Shown here piece after piece: positions 1 through 4,822 of a DNA stretch of 5,636 nt. Below the pieces are notes generated by a model, which had not been told where the DNA came from, did no database searches, and saw nothing but the letters and a program-made list of their open reading frames with translations. Source of the stretch: Fusobacteriota bacterium (GTDB lineage: Bacteria; Fusobacteriota; Fusobacteriia; JAPLKR01). Positions within the stretch are counted from its first letter, which is position 1; each line of letters begins with the position of its first letter. The DNA lies in contig JAPLKR010000051.1 of NCBI GenBank assembly GCA_026387965.1, positions 1 through 5,636 of the forward strand. Direction: 5' to 3'. Position numbers and translations under genes: made by a program.

Positions 1-13
1 GACAAAACAGTTT

Positions 14-29
14 GCAGACATTCGTCTGC
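14..29. repeat. Small inverted repeat (6-bp stem, 4-base loop)
   Basis: GCAGAC (14-19) and GTCTGC (24-29) are perfect inverted copies around the loop ATTC. There is no T-tract on either side, so it does not look like an intrinsic terminator. It lies downstream of the leftward promoter at 121-149, so it would fold in that transcript. Function unknown. Confidence 0.45.
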
Positions 30-31
30 TA

Positions 32-60
32 TTTTAAAACGCATTACACGTTTTAAAACG
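32..60. repeat. 10-bp perfect inverted repeat with an overlapping palindrome
   Basis: TTTTAAAACG (32-41) is repeated in inverted orientation as CGTTTTAAAA (49-58) around a 7-base spacer. The right half continues to form the 12-bp palindrome CGTTTTAAAACG (49-60), so TTTTAAAACG also occurs as a direct repeat at 32-41 and 51-60, 19 bases apart. Such nested symmetry is typical of a dimeric repressor site, or it could form a hairpin in the leftward transcript. No T-run follows to make it a terminator. The role is inferred only from symmetry. Confidence 0.5.
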
Positions 61-92
61 ATTTGGTTGTTTCCTATTCTTTTCCCAATGTG

Positions 93-116
93 CTTGTCCT
101 TTTTTCAAGGGACAAG
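93..116. repeat. Hairpin at the predicted start of the leftward transcript
   Basis: CTTGTCC (93-99) pairs perfectly with GGACAAG (110-116) around a 10-base loop. The predicted leftward start point, about 7 bases past the -10 box at 121-126, falls at about 113-115, at the base of this stem. The RNA would therefore begin with a 5' hairpin, which can protect against decay, or the DNA may be an operator at the start site. On the plus strand an 8-base T-run (133-140) lies 16 bases beyond the stem, too far for a normal terminator. Confidence 0.45.
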
Positions 117-120
117 AGTT

Positions 121-149
121 ATCATACCATACTTTTTTTTAGCCGTCAA
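121..149 (-). promoter_or_regulatory. Leftward sigma-A-type promoter with extended -10 and A-tracts
   Basis: On the minus strand a -35 box TTGACG (149-144) and a -10 box TATGAT (126-121) are exactly 17 bases apart. The bases before the -10 read TGG, giving the TG-n extended -10 motif. Upstream of the -35, the minus strand has A-tracts (plus-strand T-runs at about 153-169) resembling an UP element, as seen at strong stable-RNA or housekeeping promoters. Transcription would run out of the left edge of the window, away from smpB. The gene or RNA it drives is not identifiable here. Confidence 0.55.
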
Positions 150-187
150 CATCTTTTTTACTTTTTTTTGTAATTCTCTAAGGCATA

Positions 188-216
188 TTGTTTTGAAAGT
201 CCTTCTCTACTATACT
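188..216 (+). promoter_or_regulatory. Candidate upstream smpB promoter
   Basis: TTGTTT (188-193) and TATACT (211-216) are separated by 17 bases and would start transcription near 223. The -35 matches four of six consensus positions and the -10 five of six. It lies 37 bases upstream of the better candidate at 225-253 and may be a weak second promoter or chance in AT-rich DNA. Confidence 0.35.
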
Positions 217-224
217 AATTAGGA

Positions 225-253
225 TTGATAATTTTCAAATACTCTGTTATACT
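225..253 (+). promoter_or_regulatory. Main smpB-ssrA promoter
   Basis: The -35 box TTGATA (225-230) and -10 box TATACT (248-253) are 17 bases apart. TG at 245-246 with one base before the -10 gives an extended -10 motif. Transcription would start at about 260, leaving a short leader of about 30 bases before the smpB start at 292. With only 6 bases between smpB and ssrA and no terminator there, the same transcript could cover both. Confidence 0.65.
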
Positions 254-291
254 ATAGTAGTAAATTATTTCAAAATCAAGAAGGATCTCAT

Positions 292-735
292 ATGTCTATT
301 GCGAATAATAAAAAAGCCTATCACGACTATTTTATTTTAGAAACCTTTGAAGTAGGTATTGAGCTTAAAGGATACGAAGTAAAATCCATTCGACAAGGTA
401 GCGTTAGTATAAAAGAGAGTTACGCTCATATAAAAAATGGCGAAGTCGTTTTGATAAATATGTACGTTAAAGAGTATCCCTTTGCAACGCAGTATAAATT
501 AGATGATACAAGGACTCGTAAACTTTTGCTTCATAAGAAGGAAATTGTAAAATTTGAGCATCGTATCAAGACAGAAGGATTAACATTAGTCCCACTAAAA
601 ATTTATGCCACTCGTGGGTTGATTAAATTAGAACTCGGGCTCGCTAAAGGTAAAAAGCTTTACGATAAGCGCGAAGATGAAGCACGAAAAGATGAAAAAC
701 GTCAAATAGAACGTTCCGTAAAAGAACGCTATTAA
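292..735 (+). CDS. smpB: SsrA-binding protein SmpB
   Basis: SmpB binds the tRNA-like end of tmRNA and delivers it to ribosomes stalled on broken messages, starting trans-translation in the cytoplasm. The 147-residue product has the family's usual length (about 145-160). It shows the N-terminal NKKAYHDYFI segment, the ELKGYEVKSIRQG strand that marks the family, then YVKEY and the RTRKLLLHKKEI helix. Next comes the KGKKLYDKREDE stretch, leading into a basic C-terminal tail that in the family becomes helical in the mRNA channel. The ATG at 292 is chosen because AAGAAGGA (278-285) lies 6 bases upstream and the protein then begins at the family's normal N-terminus. It is followed after 6 bases by ssrA, its RNA partner. 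Nothing looks truncated. Identification is by recognised motifs, with high confidence. Confidence 0.97.
   Translation: MSIANNKKAYHDYFILETFEVGIELKGYEVKSIRQGSVSIKESYAHIKNGEVVLINMYVKEYPFATQYKLDDTRTRKLLLHKKEIVKFEHRIKTEGLTLVPLKIYATRGLIKLELGLAKGKKLYDKREDEARKDEKRQIERSVKERY
730..735 (+). promoter_or_regulatory. Possible ssrA -10 box overlapping the smpB stop
   Basis: TATTAA at 730-735 sits exactly at -12 to -7 relative to the first base of mature tmRNA (742), over the last smpB codons. The matching -35 position (707-712, TAGAAC) is poor. The alternative is that ssrA is cut from the smpB transcript, with RNase P making the 5' end. Low confidence. Confidence 0.25.
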
Positions 736-741
736 TCATAT

Positions 742-1090
742 GGGGGTGTGTTTGGCTTTCGACAGGGTTAATTGTGTTAGGAGATGCAGGTCGAGTTGTT
801 CTCGTTAAAACTAAAAAATCAATAAACGCAAAAAACAATAATAATTTAGCTTTCGCCGCGTAGCGAAGCCGTTACACTCTTTCTTCGCTAGAGAGAGCGT
901 GTGTAACGCCATTTAATTCTAGCTTACCTTTTGTAGAGTCCAGATACACGAGGGAAATTCAATGGAATCGTGAAAATGCAATGCTGTCTTCATCCGTGCA
1001 TTTTTACTAAAACATAATGAAGACTAAACTTGTAGATTTTCCTAATGACGTTAGCTTTGGACACGGGTTCAAATCCCGTCACCTCCACCA
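742..1090 (+). ncRNA. ssrA: Transfer-messenger RNA (tmRNA), one-piece
   Basis: tmRNA acts as tRNA and then mRNA to free stalled ribosomes and add a degradation tag. The 5' end GGGGGTG (742-748) pairs with CACCTCC (1080-1086), one pair being G-U, to form the acceptor stem. An unpaired A and an encoded CCA follow (1088-1090). The 5' region has the family's GGCTTTCGACAGGG stretch, and the 3' end has a T-arm with ACGGG/CCCGT stem and TTCAAAT loop. The open frame starts at the resume codon GCA (828-830) and reads AKNNNNLAFAA, ending at TAG (861-863). That stop lies in the loop of a hairpin formed by TTCGC (852-856) and GCGAA (863-867), as expected for helix 5. Another stem, CGTTACAC (870-877) with GTGTAACG (901-908), lies in the pseudoknot region. 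At 349 bases it has normal length and is uninterrupted. The tag start resembles tags of lactic acid bacteria; its -AFAA end differs from the common -ALAA. Confidence 0.96.
828..863 (+). other. tmRNA tag reading frame: AKNNNNLAFAA
   Basis: The codons run from GCA at 828 to GCG at 858-860 and stop at TAG (861-863). The ribosome resumes here after the alanine charged on tmRNA is added, so the full appended tag is that Ala plus these residues. The hydrophobic end with two alanines is what ClpXP-type proteases recognise. The resume codon is inferred from the match to known AKN- tags and from spacing to the stop hairpin. Confidence 0.85.
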
Positions 1091-1103
1091 GCAAAAACAC
1101 TGC

Positions 1104-1118
1104 CCACTTTAAAAGTGG
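1104..1118. repeat. Short palindrome after ssrA
   Basis: CCACTTT and AAAGTGG (1104-1110, 1112-1118) are inverted around one base. The last pairs would open to make a usable loop. It sits 13 bases beyond the CCA end of tmRNA and may be a 3' processing signal or a weak pre-terminator structure. No T-tract follows directly. Confidence 0.35.
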
Positions 1119-1123
1119 TAATA

Positions 1124-1169
1124 ATACAAAAAATCAGCAGGTTCGTTTGAACCTGCTGATTTTTTGTAT
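1124..1169. terminator. Bidirectional intrinsic terminator between ssrA and hsdR
   Basis: The arms 1124-1144 and 1149-1169 are perfect inverted copies of 21 bp around the loop GTTT. The GC-rich core is CAGCAGGTTC with GAACCTGCTG. Six T's follow the core on the plus strand (1160-1165), and six A's on the other side (1128-1133) are T's on the minus strand. The hairpin can therefore stop rightward ssrA transcripts and leftward hsdR transcripts. It lies 33 bases after tmRNA and 11 bases after the hsdR stop codon. Confidence 0.9.
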
Positions 1170-1180
1170 AGTAATTCTTT

Positions 1181-3565
1181 CTACGCACTTTTCTTCTCAT
1201 AGAGATACTTTTGAAATGAAATAAAGGTATCTCGGATGGTATCAACACTTCCTAAAATTGACATTGCATCTGTTACTGAGTGATACTTCAAATTCAGCAG
1301 GCTTACCAATTTTCCTTGGTCAAGCTCTTCAATGCCTGTTTCAATATACTTTTCTAATACAAAATCAATAAACTCTTTGTACTTTGAATCTAAATCATGG
1401 TAAATGCTCTCTTTTGCTTGCAATACTCTTGCCTCTCGAGAAATGGGTTGAATGTTGTAAGCAACATATTCAAGAACATCAAATAGATCACTCTTTTCTG
1501 CTTCAAGGAGTTTTTGTAGGGTTTCAAGCTCCTCTTTCCCATATCCCGATTCGGACAACTTTTCAAGTAGTGCTTTGCGTGTTTGGGGATTTGCCCAAAT
1601 GCTTCTTAGTTCATCTTCATCTTTAAAAAAATTGGGTAGTGTGCCATAAAGTTTTTCTAAAAACTCTGCTGAAGAGATGGGCTTTCCGTCTGCACTCCAA
1701 AAAGAGGTTGCCATCATGTGTTGAATTTCACGCTCTTTTCCATCTCTCAATTTAATTTTTAATTTTCGCTTCGTTTCTTTCTCGCAAACGCAAGGGTTTT
1801 GTCCACACGCTTCGCATACTTCACTACCATCTGGTTCACATACACAAGGTATCTGCCCGCATTTTTTACAAGGCGTTGGCTCACATATACAGGGATTTTG
1901 TCCACATTTCCCACATACTTCTTTCTCTTCTGGCTCGATAGGTTCTCCATCCCATTCAGGATCAAAAAAATTAAGTGACGCATCTACAAAATCATAGATA
2001 GTAAAAAAATCCTTCCCCTCAAAAAGTCGTGTTCCTCTTCCAATAATTTGTTTAAACTCAATAATACTCTTAACAGGTCTCATCAATACAATATTTCTCA
2101 CATTACGGGCATTAACACCTGTAGAAAGTTTCTGAGATGTCGTTAAAATGGTTGGAATACTTTTTTCATTATCCTGAAAATCAGCCAAATACTGTTCACC
2201 TAACGCGCCATCATTTGCCGTAACTCTTACGCAATAATTGGGATGAGTGCTTTTCTTGACTTGATTGATTAAATCCCGTATAGCCAAAGCGTGTTCTTGA
2301 ATCGCACCAAAAACAATGGTTTTCTCATTTTGGTCAATATCATTCATGAAAATTTTTACTCTTTCACCCTCACGTTCTCTTATTTCAATCACTCTGTTAA
2401 AATCATCCTCTTTATAAACTCTTCCCTCTTCCACTTCTCCCTCTATAACAGTATCATCAGACGTATATACGTAATCATCTAGCGTTGTTTTGATACGTTT
2501 CACTTTGAAAGGGGTTAGAAATCCATCATTAATCCCCTCTTTTAAGGAGTAGATATAGACAGGCTCGCCAAAATATTGATAAGTATCCACATTATCTTTG
2601 CGTTTTGGTGTGGCTGTAAGTCCCAATTGTACTGCTGGTGAAAAATACTCTAATATGCCTCTCCAAGTGGATTCATTATTTGCTCCACCTCTATGGCACT
2701 CATCAATGATGATAAAATCAAAAAAATCAGGACTATACTCACCATAGTTAGGCGTATTCTCTTTTTCTGTCATAAATGTTTGAAATATGGTGAAAAATAT
2801 ACTTCCATTTTTAGGAACTTTTTTATGCTTTCGTATCTCTTCTGGGCTTATTCTTACCAAAGCATCCTCTGAAAATGCTGAGAAATCGTTAAATGCTTGC
2901 CCTGCTAAAATATTTCTATCAGCTAAAAACAGAATTCTTGGTCGCCTTGCCCCATCTTTTTTGAGATTCCACCGTGTTTGGAACAGTTTCCACGCTATTT
3001 GAAAAGCAATAAACGTCTTTCCTGTTCCTGTAGCAAGTGTGAGTAAAATACGCTTATTGCCTTGAGATATCGCATTCATAACATTGTTTACAGCATTCTC
3101 TTGATAATAGCGTGATGATTTTGAGCCACCCATATTTTCAAAAGGCACACCATTGAATTTCTCTAACCACTCATTTTGGCGAGAAAATTTTCTATTCCAA
3201 AGCTCAACAGGCGTTGGAAATTCATCTATCAATTTTTCCATGCCTGTTGTCATGCAAATTTCGTATATCTCCTTGCCATTAGTAGCATAGGTATAATCCA
3301 GTTGTAATTTTTGAGCATAATCTTTTGCTTGTGCGACACCCTCTCCCACATGAAGTTCATCACTTTTCGCCTCAACTGCGGCCAACTTAATATTTTTGTA
3401 TATCAAAATATAGTCTGCTTTTAAGGGCTTATCTTTTTTCCCTGTTCTAATTCTTCCTGCTGTTATGGGAAATTCCCTCATAATTCGAGAATCTGCAACT
3501 TTTCCCCATCCACTACTCGCCAATTTTGGGTCAATCAATTCTGCCCGAGTATCTGCTTCATTCAT
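1181..3565 (-). CDS. hsdR: Type I restriction enzyme R subunit (HsdR), EcoEI/EcoAI-like
   Basis: HsdR is the motor and nuclease of a type I RM complex with HsdM and HsdS; it pulls DNA by ATP hydrolysis and cuts far from unmodified targets. The 794 residues carry an N-terminal PD-(D/E)XK nuclease (D51, E65, K67 in VEAKS). A superfamily 2 helicase core follows: YYQ near 153-155, Walker A ATGTGKT (178-184), DECH (288-291), TATP (317-320), TIVFG (416-420), a motif V region near 475-490 and QIIGRGTR (506-513). A C-terminal EcoEI_R-like domain spans about 600-790. Length fits the shorter type IB-like R subunits of about 800 residues. Between core and C-terminal domain (551-594) lie three cysteine modules C-x2-C-x4-C-x-C, which are unusual. 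The ATG at 3565 has a strong GGGGGTG site 5 bases upstream. The gene follows hsdS by 110 bases and ends 11 bases before the shared terminator. All catalytic motifs are intact. Confidence 0.95.
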   Translation of the reverse strand: MNEADTRAELIDPKLASSGWGKVADSRIMREFPITAGRIRTGKKDKPLKADYILIYKNIKLAAVEAKSDELHVGEGVAQAKDYAQKLQLDYTYATNGKEIYEICMTTGMEKLIDEFPTPVELWNRKFSRQNEWLEKFNGVPFENMGGSKSSRYYQENAVNNVMNAISQGNKRILLTLATGTGKTFIAFQIAWKLFQTRWNLKKDGARRPRILFLADRNILAGQAFNDFSAFSEDALVRISPEEIRKHKKVPKNGSIFFTIFQTFMTEKENTPNYGEYSPDFFDFIIIDECHRGGANNESTWRGILEYFSPAVQLGLTATPKRKDNVDTYQYFGEPVYIYSLKEGINDGFLTPFKVKRIKTTLDDYVYTSDDTVIEGEVEEGRVYKEDDFNRVIEIREREGERVKIFMNDIDQNEKTIVFGAIQEHALAIRDLINQVKKSTHPNYCVRVTANDGALGEQYLADFQDNEKSIPTILTTSQKLSTGVNARNVRNIVLMRPVKSIIEFKQIIGRGTRLFEGKDFFTIYDFVDASLNFFDPEWDGEPIEPEEKEVCGKCGQNPCICEPTPCKKCGQIPCVCEPDGSEVCEACGQNPCVCEKETKRKLKIKLRDGKEREIQHMMATSFWSADGKPISSAEFLEKLYGTLPNFFKDEDELRSIWANPQTRKALLEKLSESGYGKEELETLQKLLEAEKSDLFDVLEYVAYNIQPISREARVLQAKESIYHDLDSKYKEFIDFVLEKYIETGIEELDQGKLVSLLNLKYHSVTDAMSILGSVDTIRDTFISFQKYLYEKKSA
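1784..1915 (-). repeat. Triplicated Cys module within hsdR (candidate zinc-binding insert)
   Basis: HsdR residues 551-594 hold three units of the form C-x2-C-G-Q-x-P-C-x-C-E: C551/554/559/561, C566/569/574/576 and C584/587/592/594. That is twelve cysteines in 44 residues, with starts 15 and 18 residues apart. The units are joined by short acidic or proline-containing linkers. Four cysteines per unit suits one tetrahedral metal site each, so zinc binding is a fair inference. The tract falls where related R subunits have a flexible proline/glutamate-rich linker. Wobble positions differ between units, so the duplication is not very recent. Confidence 0.75.
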
Positions 3566-3577
3566 ATTTTCACCCCC

Positions 3578-3605
3578 TCTATCAAATAACCATCAAATAA
3601 GATTT
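3578..3605 (-). repeat. 28-bp direct repeat, copy next to the hsdR ribosome site
   Basis: This 28-base unit matches 3644-3671 except for one base (T here, C there, at unit position 14, on the minus strand). Inside each unit TTATTTGA occurs twice, 11 bases apart. This copy abuts the GGGGGTG Shine-Dalgarno site of hsdR. It may be a protein-binding site, a translation-control element or simply a leftover duplication. Confidence 0.7.
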
Positions 3606-3643
3606 TGTTGATTTTATTGACTTTGTTCTATCGCCACTTCTCT

Positions 3644-3671
3644 TCTATCAAATAACCGTCAAATAAGATTT
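3644..3671 (-). repeat. 28-bp direct repeat, copy next to the hsdS stop
   Basis: This is the partner of 3578-3605, with 27 of 28 bases identical and a period of 66 bases. It begins 4 bases after the hsdS stop codon. The 38 bases between copies are AT-rich, and I see no convincing promoter, hairpin or gene in the 110-base gap. Confidence 0.7.
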
Positions 3672-3675
3672 ACTT

Positions 3676-4821
3676 TTATAATTCACCCTCAAACGCCTTA
3701 TGTAAAATAGCTTTTTTCAACTCTTCCAATTTTTCTAACTTTTGAGTATATATAGTTTCTAGCTTTTTAACTTCTGCTGAAAGTTCGTCAAGTTTTGAAA
3801 CTATGACTTGTTGTTCTTGTAATGATGGTAACGGAACCATTAATCTTTTTAAATCATTGATTGAAAGATTAGGTTGCATCAAAGTGTTTACATTTGCTTT
3901 TACATACTCTGAAACATTTTCGCTACATAGAAAATAATACAAATACTTTTGATTTATTATTTTTTCTATTGGAATTAATGCCGCAACTCGTTGATTTAAT
4001 AATGCCCCATCATAGCTTTTAGGTACAACCGCCACTTTTAATCCTGATGCAATAATTGTTCTTGTTAAAGCCATAACAATATTGCCTTCCTTAACTTGAA
4101 AATCTGAAAATGATTCTTTATATTTTTCAGGTAAAAAGTTATCAGTTTCCTTTATAAATTCTTTTACACCAACATTTGTAATTTTGACAGACTTAATTAT
4201 ATTTTTTGAAGAAAAATCTTTACTCTCAAAACTGTATCCATTAACAATTTTCGCAACTTCCTCAATTTTCTTCTCTTCCCACTCCTCTCCCTTATTCTCG
4301 AATACGCCTTGCAAATAGCTCTCAAATAGCTCCTTAGCGTTTTTTAGATTACGCTGAGCGTTCTCTTTAGCTTGCTCTAGTTCAGAAAAAACGTTGTCGA
4401 GTATGGAGACTATACGTTGTTGCTCGGCGAGAGGGGGGATGGGGATTTCAATAGATTGTAGTTCAGACTTTACTAAACTAGGAATTGTTGTTCCTCTATT
4501 CATACTTTTAAAATCAATACCCAAACATAGATAATAAACAAATCTCTTATCTATATTTTTTTCATTTATAGGATACAGACCGAATGCTGTATCTACATTC
4601 CAAAATGGTTCATTAATATAAATAGGTTTGCTAATATTTCCTTTTCTTCCAATTATCGTTGTTCCTGCTTCACAAATAAAATCTGTTGCATATCCCATAA
4701 CATTTCCAGCACTACCCATAATTTTATATTTTCCAGATTCAGACAACACATCTTGTTGATTTTTCCCATTTCTAATTTCAATCATTTCCCCCAACTTCTT
4801 TACTTCCCAACCGCTTTTCAT
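3676..4821 (-). CDS. hsdS: Type I restriction specificity subunit (HsdS)
   Basis: HsdS recognises the bipartite DNA target for both methylation and restriction. The 381 residues show the standard two-repeat plan. The first target-recognition domain (about 1-125) opens with GWEVKKLGE. The first conserved segment, IPIPPLAEQQRIV, with a helical spacer rich in Glu/Lys follows (about 126-175). The second recognition domain (about 180-328) opens with EWEEKKIEEV, and the second conserved segment VPLPSLQEQQVIV precedes a C-terminal coiled coil ending HKAFEGEL. Both recognition domains are intact, so it should be functional. The ATG at 4821 is preferred because a GGAG lies 10 bases upstream; an in-frame GTG at 4830 would give 384 residues but has that GGAG only one base away. 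The start codon lies just after the upstream gene's TGA (4823-4825), so translation is probably coupled. The target sequence cannot be read from the protein by eye. Confidence 0.94.
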   Translation of the reverse strand: MKSGWEVKKLGEMIEIRNGKNQQDVLSESGKYKIMGSAGNVMGYATDFICEAGTTIIGRKGNISKPIYINEPFWNVDTAFGLYPINEKNIDKRFVYYLCLGIDFKSMNRGTTIPSLVKSELQSIEIPIPPLAEQQRIVSILDNVFSELEQAKENAQRNLKNAKELFESYLQGVFENKGEEWEEKKIEEVAKIVNGYSFESKDFSSKNIIKSVKITNVGVKEFIKETDNFLPEKYKESFSDFQVKEGNIVMALTRTIIASGLKVAVVPKSYDGALLNQRVAALIPIEKIINQKYLYYFLCSENVSEYVKANVNTLMQPNLSINDLKRLMVPLPSLQEQQVIVSKLDELSAEVKKLETIYTQKLEKLEELKKAILHKAFEGEL

Positions 4822-4822
4822 C

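Noticed and set aside
1-44. Possible leftward gene starting at the minus-strand ATG at 44 (MRFKIADE...) or at 21
   Set aside because: Both frames stay open to the window edge, but neither has a ribosome site and only 14 or fewer codons are visible.
93-140. Hairpin 93-116 plus the T-run at 133-140 as a rightward terminator
   Set aside because: The T-run starts 16 bases after the stem, too far for intrinsic termination, and it is better explained as the spacer of the leftward promoter.
1-222. Open plus-strand frame from base 1 to a TAG near 222, coding mostly Phe, Leu and Ile
   Set aside because: Its hydrophobic look comes from T-runs that also form the A-tracts of the leftward promoter; it has no recognisable domain and runs through the inverted repeats and a candidate smpB promoter.
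644-838. Minus-strand open frame across the smpB end and the tmRNA 5' half
   Set aside because: It lies over a confident gene and a structured RNA and has no family resemblance.
1759-1983. Cysteine-containing minus-strand frame overlapping hsdR
   Set aside because: It is an out-of-frame shadow of the repeated cysteine module in hsdR, where the intact frame carries the helicase and nuclease motifs.
3578-3671. The two 28-bp repeats as a CRISPR array
   Set aside because: There are only two copies, no palindromic character typical of CRISPR repeats, no cas genes, and the copies sit in a short operon gap.
4433-4438. Six-base G run in hsdS as a phase-variation tract
   Set aside because: Six bases is short for slip-strand switching, and the run simply encodes the conserved IPIPPL segment, which uses proline codons.
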